DNA of 53,723 nt from an uncultured Bacteroidales bacterium (GCA_905235445.1 CAJOLJ010000008.1:1-53723), one strand, 5' to 3'. Shown: positions 24,604 to 32,947, numbered from the stretch's first letter. Notes: generated by a model from the letters alone, not told the origin. Made by a program: numbers and translations.

Positions 24604-25680
24604 ATGGAACTCTATCAGTATGCCCTGCCGGAAGTCCTCAGGGGGAAGAAGCTTCTGTACCTTCACGGTTTCGCCTCTTCGGGAGAGAGCGGGACCGTGG
24701 CCTCACTGCGTCTTCTGCTCCCGGGGGCGAGCATCCTCGCCCCGGACCTTCCCGTCGACAGCGAGCAGTGCCTACGGATGCTCCTGGAACTGTGCTCGAG
24801 GGAGAAGCCGGACCTCATCCTCGGGACCTCGATGGGGGCCATGTATGCCCTTCTTCTTCGCGGCTATGACCGCATCGCGGTAAATCCAGCCCTGCACATA
24901 AACGAGTCCATCCAGAAGAACAATGGCCTCGGGAAAGTGTCCTTCCACTCCCCGAGGAAGGACGGGGAGACTTCCTTCCTCGTGACCAAGGGGCTTCTGG
25001 AACAGTACCGTAAAACCTGCTCCAAGGTGTTCGAGGGCATGGACCCCATAGAAAAGTTCTACCCCTCGACAGGGGCATACGGTGACGACAGGGACCGCGT
25101 CTGGGGTCTTTTCGCCACCCATGACACCGTGGTGGACGGCTACGACGAGTTCTCCTCTTTCTATCCCAATGCCATCCACTACGAAGGGGAGCATTACCTC
25201 AACGACAGGGCCCTTCTGCATAGCGTCCTCCCCATGATAGAGAGGATCGACCACATGCGTGACGGGAAGGAACGAAAGACTGTGCTGGTGAGTTTCGAGG
25301 ATACGGTGTGCGACTCTCTGCACGGGAGGCAGCACGGGAAGGAGCCTCTTGAGATGGAACCGGTAAACGGGGCCCTCAAGGCCCTCGTGGAACTCTCCCA
25401 CAGGTATGAGGTCTACATACTCGCTTCCGCAGTGCCCGAGATACCCCTCAGCTGGTCCATCCCCGAGAGCTGGTGCTCCAAGTGGCTCGGGGTGCTGTCC
25501 TGGGGACGTGTCATAGTATCCTCCAGGAAGGACATGGTCCTCGGTGACTATCTCATCGAAAGGTATCCCGAGAGGTATGGCTGCGAGGATTTCATGGGAA
25601 CGGTGATACCCCTGGGGAGCGATACCTTCAAGGACTGGGAGAGCGTGCTTTCTTACTTTTCCGCACTCGGTGGGCAGTGA
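24604..25680 (+). CDS. YqiA/YcfP-like esterase fused to a degenerate NT5C-type HAD domain
   Basis: A 358-residue two-domain protein. Residues 15-215 are a YqiA-like alpha/beta hydrolase: Y-L-H-G-F-A-S-S-G, nucleophile Ser76 in G-T-S-M-G-A, acid Asp174 in T-H-D-T-V-V-D and His197 in E-G-E-H. Residues about 223-352 follow the 5'(3')-deoxyribonucleotidase (NT5C) pattern closely: Y-E-V-Y-I-L-A-S-A, S-S-R-K-D-M-V-L-G-D-Y-L-I, G-S-D-T-F-K-D-W-E-S-V-L. But the HAD D-x-D is S-F-E (230-232), and the metal-binding D-D after G-D-Y-L-I is E-R. The phosphatase half should therefore be inactive and may be a ligand-binding or structural module. It is an internal gene of the rightward group. Confidence 0.8.
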   Translation: MELYQYALPEVLRGKKLLYLHGFASSGESGTVASLRLLLPGASILAPDLPVDSEQCLRMLLELCSREKPDLILGTSMGAMYALLLRGYDRIAVNPALHINESIQKNNGLGKVSFHSPRKDGETSFLVTKGLLEQYRKTCSKVFEGMDPIEKFYPSTGAYGDDRDRVWGLFATHDTVVDGYDEFSSFYPNAIHYEGEHYLNDRALLHSVLPMIERIDHMRDGKERKTVLVSFEDTVCDSLHGRQHGKEPLEMEPVNGALKALVELSHRYEVYILASAVPEIPLSWSIPESWCSKWLGVLSWGRVIVSSRKDMVLGDYLIERYPERYGCEDFMGTVIPLGSDTFKDWESVLSYFSALGGQ

Positions 25681-25741
25681 CGCCACCACATCAGCCCCTC
25701 CCGGTCAGGTTTTTTCCAACCCATCTTCCCAAGGTACATCC

Positions 25742-26953
25742 ATGAATATCGGCAAAAGACTCTCCCCCGCCCTCAGAGCCACTCTCATGCTGGCCCTTCT
25801 TATGCCCCCCGTCTCCTGCCGGGACTCTTCCCCGAGGGGCCTTGCCCCGGGGAACTGGAACCCAGTAGTCCATTCGGTCCTTGACAGCACCATCCGCACC
25901 TTGGGGGTCCTCTCCGAGGGCTATGACAGCGCCTGTCCCCCGTATGCGGTATTCGACTTTGACAACACAACCATCATAGGGGACATTTCCTATGCGACAC
26001 TCGTGTACTCGGTCGAGAATCTCTCCCTCAGGATAGCGGACCCCTCTTTCCCCCACAGGATACTCACCGCTGCCCTTCCAGACCCCGAGGTTCCCCTTCA
26101 GGGACTTGAGGCAATGGGTTCCCCAAGTGCCTCGGCACTTGCCCTCGGTATCGAGCGGAAATGGTCCTCCCTTCTCTCCAAAAAGGACAGGGAGGGACAC
26201 TCGGCACTGTCTTCCGACCCCATGCTCAGGGAACTTCTTTGCGAGATTTGGGCCCTGTGCCTAGGAGTGGACAACACCTACGACCCACTGACCTCCTGCA
26301 TCTGGTACGCTTCCCTTTTCTCGGGCTTCACACCGGAGGAGGTCCGTTCCCTGGGGAAGGAAGCGGCCTCCAGCGCCCTTTCAGTTGGCGCTTTCCACTA
26401 TGAGAGGGTCCCATATCCCCCTTCGGGGACAACCTTCGACATCCCCAGGGGACTTGCCCTGACCGGTGAGATGAAAGACCTCTTCGCAACCTTGCGGGAC
26501 AATGGCTGGGAGTGTTACATCTGCTCCGCGACCCTGGAGCAGATCGTCGAGGGGGCTGCCTGCGGCGATGTCCTGGACCTGGGAGGCATCGATAAGGACC
26601 ATGTCTTCGGGATTCGACTTGCACAGGATAGCGAAGGGGTGCTCCTCCCCTATGCCATGGCTGACTACGAAGAGCCCTACCGGGAAGGGAAGACCCGCTG
26701 CATCAAGGCCCACATGGCTCCCTCCCACTGCGGGAGAGGCCCTGCAATCGTGGCCGGGGACTCCGGCGGGGACGTAAGCATGCTCACATCCTTCCCCTCC
26801 ACCCTCTCCTGCGGTCTTCTCCTCGATGCGGGAAGCGGTGGCGCTTTCGAAGAGCTCCGCTCCAAGGCCCTCTCCTCCCAGGGACCTTATGTCCTCCAGG
26901 GAAGGGATGCCCCAGGAGGGAAGTTCGTATCCCGGAACCCGGAAATCCACTGA
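25742..26953 (+). CDS. HAD-superfamily phosphatase lipoprotein
   Basis: The ATG at 25742 gives 403 residues with a lipobox M-P-P-V-S-C (Cys26). A phosphoserine-phosphatase-like HAD domain follows: V-F-D-F-D-N-T-T with Asp72 (nucleophile) and Asp74, a large helical cap (about 85-250), motif II in C-Y-I-C-S-A-T, and motif IV A-G-D-S-G-G-D-V-S near 340. All motifs are intact, so it should be an active exported phosphatase; the substrate is unknown. Its stop is only 2 nt from the next start, so the two genes are very likely co-translated. Confidence 0.85.
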   Translation: MNIGKRLSPALRATLMLALLMPPVSCRDSSPRGLAPGNWNPVVHSVLDSTIRTLGVLSEGYDSACPPYAVFDFDNTTIIGDISYATLVYSVENLSLRIADPSFPHRILTAALPDPEVPLQGLEAMGSPSASALALGIERKWSSLLSKKDREGHSALSSDPMLRELLCEIWALCLGVDNTYDPLTSCIWYASLFSGFTPEEVRSLGKEAASSALSVGAFHYERVPYPPSGTTFDIPRGLALTGEMKDLFATLRDNGWECYICSATLEQIVEGAACGDVLDLGGIDKDHVFGIRLAQDSEGVLLPYAMADYEEPYREGKTRCIKAHMAPSHCGRGPAIVAGDSGGDVSMLTSFPSTLSCGLLLDAGSGGAFEELRSKALSSQGPYVLQGRDAPGGKFVSRNPEIH

Positions 26954-26955
26954 CC

Positions 26956-27687
26956 ATGACCCCACCCATCACCGTAGGTTCATTCGAGAAGGACCTCACC
27001 GGCCTTCACATACTCTGTCTGTATCCTTCCCGGTGCCAGGGAAGGCTTCCTGTCGTATACATCCTGGAACCCGTAAAGAACATGGGCGGGCTGGAAGATT
27101 TCGTGAAAGGGGACGGAGGGATGGTCCTGGTGTCCATTTTCGGGATGGACTGGGAGAGGGACCTTACACCCTGGCAGGCCCCAAGGGCCTACAAGAGGGG
27201 GAAAGATTTCAGCGGGGAGGCCACCTCTTTCAGGAAGAGGCTTCTTGAGGAGGTGATTCCATCCATCGAGGAAGACCTCCGGACACTTGGCATCCAGGTG
27301 GACAAGGATGAGCGTTCCCTTGTCGGGATTTCCCTCGCTGGACTCTTCTCCCTACAGAGTGGCCTTCTGTCCCCCGCATTCAGCGCCCTGGGGAGCATAT
27401 CCGGGTCCTTCTGGTATGACTCTTTCGTGGAGTACGTGAAGGACTTGGACCCCGGGAGCGGAAAATGGCTAAGGAAAATCTACTTTTCCCTCGGTGAGCA
27501 GGAGAGAAATGCCAAGTCGCCCAGGCTCGCCTCCGTCCAGGAGCGCACCGAGGAAATAGTTCGCATCCTCCGTGAAAGGTTTCAGGGCGGGACTGACATC
27601 CTTTTTGAGATGAATGCCGGGAACCATTTCTCCGACCCTGTCGGGAGAATCCGGAAGGCCCTGTCTTTTTTGTCGGGCGGGCGCTGA
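26956..27687 (+). CDS. Putative esterase of the EsteraseD/Fes type, cytoplasmic
   Basis: A 243-residue protein without a signal peptide. It has the PF00756-type esterase pattern: L-P-V-V-Y-I-L-E near 31-38, nucleophile in L-V-G-I-S-L-A-G-L, then S-A-L-G-S-I-S-G-S-F-W, the F-S-L-G-E-Q-E acid region and a C-terminal N-A-G-N-H-F histidine. Enterobactin esterases and S-formylglutathione hydrolases share this fold. The usual G-x-S-x-G elbow is G-I-S-L-A, a relaxed form also seen in this family. It follows the HAD lipoprotein by 2 nt. Confidence 0.75.
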   Translation: MTPPITVGSFEKDLTGLHILCLYPSRCQGRLPVVYILEPVKNMGGLEDFVKGDGGMVLVSIFGMDWERDLTPWQAPRAYKRGKDFSGEATSFRKRLLEEVIPSIEEDLRTLGIQVDKDERSLVGISLAGLFSLQSGLLSPAFSALGSISGSFWYDSFVEYVKDLDPGSGKWLRKIYFSLGEQERNAKSPRLASVQERTEEIVRILRERFQGGTDILFEMNAGNHFSDPVGRIRKALSFLSGGR

Positions 27688-27714
27688 AAAAGTGCACCAT
27701 TCCTGCAAAATCAT

Positions 27715-27722
27715 TACTTTTG
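27715..27722 (+). promoter_or_regulatory. -7 box TACTTTTG before the fRMsr gene
   Basis: It matches TAnnTTTG in the 114-nt gap before 27802, suggesting a separate transcript for the fRMsr and M64 genes. No clear -33 box is seen. Confidence 0.5.
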
Positions 27723-27801
27723 CATAAGGCATCCCCTTAAGCGCCCTTAAGTCAGGGAAAAGGAAGGATACCGATATCACAAGTACTTACAGCCTATAAC
27801 A

Positions 27802-28386
27802 ATGCTTGAGAACGTAACATTCCAGCCGGGAAGCAAACAGGAGCGCTATATCCAGCTCCTTTCATACCTTGAGGCACTCATGGCGGGGGACTCCGATGAG
27901 ATGGTGGGGGCGCTTGCCAATGCCTCCGCCCTCATTCACGGCAGCGGCAATTTCCTCTGGACGGGATTCTACCTGGTCCGCCCCTGTCCTCCCAGGAAGG
28001 GAGGTGACGCCCGGGGAGAGGAACTTCGCCTGGGGCCCTTCCAGGGACCTGTCGCATGCAGCAGGATCCCCTACGGGAAGGGAGTCTGCGGAAGCGCATG
28101 GAAAGAGGAAAGCACCATAGTGGTGGAGGACGTGGACAAGTTCCCCGGTCACATTGCCTGCTCTTCCCTCTCGAAAAGCGAGATAGTGGTCCCTCTCTTT
28201 TACAAGACAGCGGAGGGAAAGAACAAAGGTGTCGCAGGTGTGCTGGACATCGACTCGGTGGAAGTGGCGAACTTCGATTCCACGGACAAGCTCTTCCTTG
28301 AGAGAGCCTCGGACATACTGTCAAGGGCCCTTTTCACACTGCCCTCTCCCCCCTGCCCCCGTCAGGAAACCCCAGCAGACAGGTAG
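27802..28386 (+). CDS. msrC: Free methionine-(R)-sulfoxide reductase, GAF domain
   Basis: A 194-residue GAF-domain protein with the three cysteines of fRMsr at Cys86 (P-V-A-C-S-R-I), Cys96 (G-V-C-G-S-A-W) and Cys120 (H-I-A-C-S-S), matching the spacing of the E. coli enzyme (84/94/118). Downstream are S-E-I-V-V-P-L and G-V-L-D-I-D-S. It reduces free Met-R-sulfoxide using thioredoxin. A proline/glycine-rich insert at about 61-73 and a proline-rich tail are extra to the core. With the MsrA fusion 3 kb upstream, the cluster covers both protein-bound S-oxide and free R-oxide. Confidence 0.88.
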   Translation: MLENVTFQPGSKQERYIQLLSYLEALMAGDSDEMVGALANASALIHGSGNFLWTGFYLVRPCPPRKGGDARGEELRLGPFQGPVACSRIPYGKGVCGSAWKEESTIVVEDVDKFPGHIACSSLSKSEIVVPLFYKTAEGKNKGVAGVLDIDSVEVANFDSTDKLFLERASDILSRALFTLPSPPCPRQETPADR

Positions 28387-28422
28387 CCACCCCTGCCCAT
28401 CCCTAACTTCAGGAACCTCGAT

Positions 28423-29691
28423 ATGAAAAGAAAACATCTGATCCTTCTGGCCCTCGTCGCTTCTGCATCGGTACTCTCCCCCACCCCCTCGGGTGCCCAG
28501 GAAGGTGCCCTTCAAGACAGGACACTGCGTCTGAATTACATTTTCTCCGGGGACAGCCGCTCCGCCAGTATATCCCTCTCCGAAGCCATCTGCATGGAAG
28601 ACGGATGGTGGGGCCGGGGCGTGAACCTTGACGGAGTGCCGCTAAGAGGAAACGGCCTCATAACCATGACTGACGAGCTCGGTGGAAAGGTACTGTACCG
28701 AAACTCTTTCTCCACCCTCTTCCAGGAATGGCAAAACAGCGAGGAGGCCACCCGTTCGGTGAAATCCTTCGAGAATGTTTTCCTGCTTCCCATGCCAAGC
28801 GCCAAGGTGAACGTGGAGGTTAAACTCTTCGATTCCCACGACAGGGTCACCGCCTCCCTCACCCACATGGTGGACCCCTCGGACATCCTCATACGGAGGA
28901 TTGCCAGGACTCCCACCGAGCACCGCTACCTTCACCGCAGCGGGGACTCCCACGGCAAAATAGACATTGCGATAGTGGCGGAGGGCTACACGAAAAAGGA
29001 GATGAAGACCTTCTACAAGGATGCGGAGGCAGCAATGCGGAGCATCTGGAGCCATGAGCCGTTCTCCAGCATGAAGGACCGCTTCAACATCGTGGCCGTC
29101 GCGGCACCTTCCCGGGATAGCGGAGTGTCCGTTCCCAGGGAGGGAGACTGGAAGGATACGGCCCTGGGGTCCCATTTCGACACGTTCTACTCCGACCGCT
29201 ACCTCACCACACTGAACCTCTTCACCCTTCACGACGTCCTCTCCGGGATACCGTATGAGCACATAATCATCCTCGCGAACACCTCCACCTATGGTGGCGG
29301 CGGTATCTACAATTCCTACGTGCTCACGGCAGCCCACCACCAGTACACCTCCCCCGTCGTAGTACACGAGTTCGGGCACTCTTTCGCCGGCCTTGCCGAC
29401 GAGTACTACTACGATGACCAGTACGAGCAGTTCTACAACTCCGAGGTTGAGCCCTGGGAACCCAACATCACGACCCTCGTCGATGGCGGGGCCAAATGGA
29501 AGGACATGGTCGGGAAAGTCGAGGGAGTGGGATATTTCGAGGGAGCGGGCTACATGACCAAGGGCGCCTGGAGGCCAACGGAAGACTGCAGGATGAAGAC
29601 CAACACGTTCCCCACATTCTGCCCGGTCTGCGAGAGGGCGGTAAGGGACATAATTCTGTTCAACACCGAGGAAATGGAACCCGGGAAGTAG
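28423..29691 (+). CDS. Secreted M64-family metallopeptidase
   Basis: A 422-residue exported protein (signal peptide 1-25, S-G-A-Q). Residues about 30-160 form the M64 N-terminal domain, and the peptidase domain starts around 178 with I-D-I-A-I-V-A-E-G-Y-T. The zinc motif H-E-F-G-H-S-F-A-G-L-A-D-E-Y has His315, Glu316 and His319, with a downstream acidic ligand. The conserved C-terminal stretch E-D-C-R-M-K and C-P-V-C-E-R-A is present. M64 includes the IgA1/IgA2 peptidase of Clostridium ramosum, but gut Bacteroidota homologues are not shown to cut IgA. It follows the fRMsr gene by 36 nt and ends at a terminator. Confidence 0.92.
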   Translation: MKRKHLILLALVASASVLSPTPSGAQEGALQDRTLRLNYIFSGDSRSASISLSEAICMEDGWWGRGVNLDGVPLRGNGLITMTDELGGKVLYRNSFSTLFQEWQNSEEATRSVKSFENVFLLPMPSAKVNVEVKLFDSHDRVTASLTHMVDPSDILIRRIARTPTEHRYLHRSGDSHGKIDIAIVAEGYTKKEMKTFYKDAEAAMRSIWSHEPFSSMKDRFNIVAVAAPSRDSGVSVPREGDWKDTALGSHFDTFYSDRYLTTLNLFTLHDVLSGIPYEHIIILANTSTYGGGGIYNSYVLTAAHHQYTSPVVVHEFGHSFAGLADEYYYDDQYEQFYNSEVEPWEPNITTLVDGGAKWKDMVGKVEGVGYFEGAGYMTKGAWRPTEDCRMKTNTFPTFCPVCERAVRDIILFNTEEMEPGK

Positions 29692-29720
29692 CGTCCGCAT
29701 ACGGGCGTGCAAAAGAGAAC

Positions 29721-29753
29721 GGGAAGACAGCATCTCTCTGAGGCTGCCTTCCC
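29721..29753. terminator. Bidirectional terminator between the M64 peptidase and L,D-transpeptidase genes
   Basis: GGGAAGACAGC (29721-29731) pairs with GCTGCCTTCCC (29743-29753) with one mismatch. T-rich sequence follows on both strands (GCTATTT rightward, GTTCTCTTTT leftward). The two genes are convergent. Confidence 0.75.
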
Positions 29754-29777
29754 GCTATTTGTCCATGTACAGGAGGA

Positions 29778-30323
29778 TTATTTCCCGCTATCCAGCACAC
29801 TGTCTATCTCGATGTCCTCCTTCCCGGGGATTACCATCACTTCCATACCCGGTGTCACGTACTTGAGAAGATCCAGCAGGTCCTCATTGTACAGGCGGAT
29901 GCATCCCTTGCTGTCCCTTGTCCCAATCCTGTCGACCCTCTCCTTGCAGGTGCCATGGATCCCGATGGCGGTGAATGGAGGGGTGTCAAGATGGATGAAG
30001 TAGGGGCCGTAGGCCTCGACCTTGCCATTACCGTCATGGTAGTCATAGAGGACACCCTTCGTATTCTGGACCCAGGTCACCTTGAATGTGCCCTCAGGGG
30101 TCTTGCAGTCTCCGCTCCGACGTTTTCTCCCGGGGTTCTCCCCTATTGCGACAGGGTAATGCCTGAGGGTGTCGCCCCTCTCACCGAGGAGGTACAGGGT
30201 GAACGAACCCTTGTCCACCACAATCGAGCATTTTCCCTTGTCATCGGAAAGGGGACCTGTCCCCCTGGCGGGAGAGCCTCCAAGAAGGAATAGGGATAGG
30301 ATAAGTAGCAGGGTGCCTTTCAT
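29778..30323 (-). CDS. L,D-transpeptidase (YkuD domain), exported
   Basis: The ATG at 30323 gives 181 residues with a signal peptide (5-20); the frame is open further upstream but runs through the promoter and an inverted repeat. The YkuD catalytic motif is complete: I-H-G-T (His123) and R-D-S-K-G-C-I-R-L (Ser138, Cys141, Arg143). G-D-C-K-T-P-E-G-T-F near 71-80 is the usual substrate-loop segment. Such enzymes make 3-3 cross-links in peptidoglycan or attach proteins to it. No peptidoglycan-binding domain is present. It is a single gene. Confidence 0.9.
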   Translation of the reverse strand: MKGTLLLILSLFLLGGSPARGTGPLSDDKGKCSIVVDKGSFTLYLLGERGDTLRHYPVAIGENPGRKRRSGDCKTPEGTFKVTWVQNTKGVLYDYHDGNGKVEAYGPYFIHLDTPPFTAIGIHGTCKERVDRIGTRDSKGCIRLYNEDLLDLLKYVTPGMEVMVIPGKEDIEIDSVLDSGK

Positions 30324-30354
30324 GTGTCGCAAATAATAATCCGCCCCTCTACTG

Positions 30355-30428
30355 CAAATATCGCTCCAAAAGGACCCTTCCACAAGGGAGGGGGCAAAGC
30401 GGGAAAATGCCTCGCCCCTCCCAAGTGG
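30355..30428 (-). promoter_or_regulatory. Weak promoter and large inverted repeat upstream of the L,D-transpeptidase
   Basis: On the minus strand TTG (30385-30383) and GATATTTG (30362-30355) are 20 nt apart, one mismatch from consensus. Overlapping it, 30380-30395 (CCACAAGGGAGGGGGC) and 30414-30428 (GCCCCTCCCAAGTGG) form an imperfect inverted repeat that could regulate the promoter or be a small repetitive palindrome. Confidence 0.4.
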
Positions 30429-30536
30429 CAAGGAGAATGGGAACATGCTATTTAGATAACATTTTCCCAAATAATCAGTGTTAACTCTTTGCAATTTTCA
30501 AGAAAATTCGCAAATTTGCTACCAAATCATTACCTA

Positions 30537-31511
30537 ATGGCAAACGTACTGAAAGTTTTGGGGACATGGAAGTTCTGGAAGGAACTCCTTATCATGACAG
30601 TGGGCATCTCATTCGGTGCCGCTGCAGTGTACTATTTCCTGATGCCCAGCAAGCTGATCATCGGGAGCATCTCCGGTCTGGCGATCGTCCTGTCCGAGGT
30701 GACCGGCATGATCGGATTCCCCATCAAGGTCTCGACCCTGATCCTCATCATCAACGCCATCCTCCTGCTGATGGCATGGTTTCTCATAGGACATGAGTTC
30801 GGGCTCAAGACAGTGTACACCGCCCTTATCCTCGGCCCCATCATCGACATCTTCGAGAAGGTCCTCCCCTATGAGAAGATAATCCCCGGCGGCGGCTCAG
30901 TGATGGGCGACCCCTGGTTCGACCTCATCTGCTTCGTGCTTATGCTCAGCATCTCCCAGGCGATCCTTTTCAGGATCAACGCCTCCACCGGAGGACTTGA
31001 CATTTTGGCGAAGATCGTGAACAAGTACCTGCATTTCGACATAGGGATGTCCGTGACGATCGCAGGGGCCCTGATCTGCTGCACGGCATTCGCCATCAAC
31101 CCCTTCAGGATGGTTGTCATAGGGCTCATCGGCACTTGGATCAACGGTATCGCCGTGGACTACTTCATGGCGACCCTGGGCAGAAGGAAGAAAGTGTGCG
31201 TCGTATCCGATGAGTACGAGAAAATCCGCCAGTACATCACAAAGACACTGGACCGCGGCTGCAGCCTCTACAAGATGGAGGGCGGCTACTCCGGCAAGAC
31301 CAACATAGAGGTAGTGTCCATCCTGACGCAGGATGAGTACGCCAAACTCTTCAACTTCCTAAAGGAAGAGGACATCCAGGCCTTCATCACCGCCGGCAAT
31401 GTGTCCGAGGTCTACGGAAACTGGAACCAGAAATCCCGCCTTGCCCAAAGGGAAAAGGGAAAGACGGAACCCTCCACCGACATTACACCCCCCACCACTC
31501 CCGCCCAGTAA
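30537..31511 (+). CDS. YitT-family membrane protein (DUF161 plus DUF2179)
   Basis: The ATG at 30537 gives 324 residues. Five to six membrane helices (about 15-215) carry the YitT signatures F-G-A-A-A-V-Y-Y-F-L-M-P-S-K, G-S-I-S-G-L-A and N-A-S-T-G-G-L-D-I-L-A-K. A soluble DUF2179 domain follows (about 225-300, with D-R-G-C-S-L-Y-K-M-E-G-G-Y-S-G-K). The last ~20 residues are a proline/threonine-rich tail. YitT proteins are suspected transporters, but no substrate is established. It is a single gene ending at a strong terminator. Confidence 0.88.
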   Translation: MANVLKVLGTWKFWKELLIMTVGISFGAAAVYYFLMPSKLIIGSISGLAIVLSEVTGMIGFPIKVSTLILIINAILLLMAWFLIGHEFGLKTVYTALILGPIIDIFEKVLPYEKIIPGGGSVMGDPWFDLICFVLMLSISQAILFRINASTGGLDILAKIVNKYLHFDIGMSVTIAGALICCTAFAINPFRMVVIGLIGTWINGIAVDYFMATLGRRKKVCVVSDEYEKIRQYITKTLDRGCSLYKMEGGYSGKTNIEVVSILTQDEYAKLFNFLKEEDIQAFITAGNVSEVYGNWNQKSRLAQREKGKTEPSTDITPPTTPAQ

Positions 31512-31617
31512 GTGCGGCCCCCGGGGACAATCGAAAAGAAAAACTTCGAAATCTTAACCGACCTTTCCGTCCTTCCGAGGAGGAGAGGTCCCGATAACCA
31601 ACAAACAACCATGTTTC

Positions 31618-31659
31618 TGCGGAATCCACGCCCGAAAGGGAAAGGGATTCCGCATTTTT
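31618..31659 (+). terminator. Intrinsic terminator of the YitT gene
   Basis: TGCGGAATCC (31618-31627) and GGATTCCGCA (31645-31654) form a perfect 10-bp stem followed directly by TTTTT. It lies about 110 nt after the stop. Confidence 0.9.
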
Positions 31660-31727
31660 GGGTCCTGGAGGTTTCCGGGGACTTGGATGAAAGAATATTT
31701 TGTACGAAATTTGCACAACACATCAAA

Positions 31728-31744
31728 AATGTCCAAGGGACATT
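31728..31744. repeat. Perfect dyad AATGTCC-AAG-GGACATT upstream of the coiled-coil gene
   Basis: Two 7-bp arms with a 3-nt centre lie 53 nt before the ATG at 31798. The short spacer fits a repressor operator as well as an RNA hairpin. No canonical -7 box was found in this gap. Confidence 0.45.
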
Positions 31745-31797
31745 GTATATGGAAATTACGGCGTCAACAGCGCCAAAACCGAAACTAAAACAAAAAA

Positions 31798-32415
31798 ATG
31801 AAGAAATTCCTCTCCACTCTCGTCATCGCCCTTGTGGCTGCGTCACTCCTCCCTTTTGCAGCATTCAGCCAGGAAGGCTACGGCAGCGTCACGACAACCA
31901 ATGACAGGCTCGCCCAGTCCACCGATGTCTTCAACGATGCCACCATCAAATACCAGGACATCCTCAACGAGTCCAACACAAAGATCAAGCAGCTTGAGGC
32001 CGACCTCCAGTTGGTAGACAATAACATCAAGTCCACCAAGGCAAAACTGAAGACCACATCCTCCGACCTGAAACTCCGCCAGAAGAGCCTCAAGACCGTT
32101 AAGGAATCGGCAAAGAACAAAGAGAAGGGCTACAAGCAGGCCGGCGCATACGGCGCAGCCGAGAAGGAGATGGTCAGCAGCCTCAATGCAGAGGCCAATG
32201 CCCTATCGCAGGAAGTGAGCGCCCTCAAGAGCGCCCAGCGCGACACTGAGAGGGAACTCAACCTTCTTAACGACAGGAAGAAAAACATCAAGAATTCCAT
32301 CAAGCTCGAGAAGCAGAGGATTAGCAACGCCAAGAAAGACCTGGACAGCGCCAAGAAGGCCATGAACAACGCAGCCAAGGAATCGGCCGCAGCCCAGAAG
32401 GCAGCCCTGCAGTAG
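31798..32415 (+). CDS. Secreted coiled-coil protein of unknown family
   Basis: A 205-residue protein with a clear signal peptide (cleavage after A-F-S-Q). Almost all the rest is predicted long alpha-helix with heptad spacing (for example I-K-Q-L-E-A-D-L-Q-L-V around 63-73, and E-R-E-L-N-L-L-N-D-R-K-K-N-I near 150-163), rich in Ala, Lys, Ser and Asn, with no cysteine. It ends in an alanine-rich A-A-Q-K-A-A-L-Q. It resembles small periplasmic coiled-coil proteins of the Skp/OmpH or Lpp kind only in style; I do not recognise a family. The next gene starts 27 nt downstream, suggesting a pair. Confidence 0.8.
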   Translation: MKKFLSTLVIALVAASLLPFAAFSQEGYGSVTTTNDRLAQSTDVFNDATIKYQDILNESNTKIKQLEADLQLVDNNIKSTKAKLKTTSSDLKLRQKSLKTVKESAKNKEKGYKQAGAYGAAEKEMVSSLNAEANALSQEVSALKSAQRDTERELNLLNDRKKNIKNSIKLEKQRISNAKKDLDSAKKAMNNAAKESAAAQKAALQ

Positions 32416-32442
32416 TTCCTAGACACTTTACCGAGATTCACC

Positions 32443-32820
32443 GTGAAACGCACACTCAAATATCTGCTCATAGCGTGCCTCACCCTGTCCATTCCCCTCT
32501 ACGGCTCGGCCCAGGACGTAAAGACGAAAAAGGACATGACCGTGAAGGACTTCACCCCAAAAGAGGTAACCAAGGAAGCCAAGTCCGTCAAGGCGCAGGA
32601 CAATGAGACCGCAACCAGCGGACAGGTCCCGAAGGGACAGCTCACCAAGGACAAGATAACCGGGGTCTCTTCCAAGCCCAAGGCCAAGTCCGCTGCCGGG
32701 AAAAAGAGCAAAGCCGAGGTAGAGGGCGCCAAACCTGCCGCAGGCAAGGATCCCATCTCCCAGTCAGCGAAAACCCAGGGTAAGATAATCCAAAAGAAAG
32801 CTGAGCTGAAGAACAAATGA
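32443..32820 (+). CDS. Small secreted lysine-rich, probably disordered protein
   Basis: A GTG start at 32443 gives 125 residues, with a signal peptide (cleavage near G-S-A-Q). The mature ~100 residues contain about 25 lysines, no arginine and no cysteine, with Ala, Thr, Ser, Pro and Gly filling in: a low-complexity, likely unfolded, strongly basic chain. It resembles histone-H1-like or surface-binding tails in composition, but no family is recognised. It is paired with the coiled-coil gene. It could bind acidic polymers such as LPS, DNA or teichoic-like material; that is speculation. Confidence 0.75.
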   Translation: MKRTLKYLLIACLTLSIPLYGSAQDVKTKKDMTVKDFTPKEVTKEAKSVKAQDNETATSGQVPKGQLTKDKITGVSSKPKAKSAAGKKSKAEVEGAKPAAGKDPISQSAKTQGKIIQKKAELKNK

Positions 32821-32947
32821 CGCTCCGGCCCCATGGTAAATGACTAATGGTCCTTCTTCGCATACCCCCCGGGATGGCAGTGGAGAAGGATCTTTATTTT
32901 AGGCACCGCCACAGGTTGCCCTGCCATAACGACAACACATTTTCAGA

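Noticed and set aside
24772..25689. 305-codon minus-strand frame opposite the esterase/NT5C fusion
   Set aside because: It is antisense to a protein with clear motifs and has no recognisable domain; long shadow frames are expected in GC-rich coding DNA.
28642..29733. 363-codon minus-strand frame opposite the M64 peptidase
   Set aside because: The plus strand carries the zinc-peptidase motif in frame; the antisense product has no domain and would cross the terminator region.
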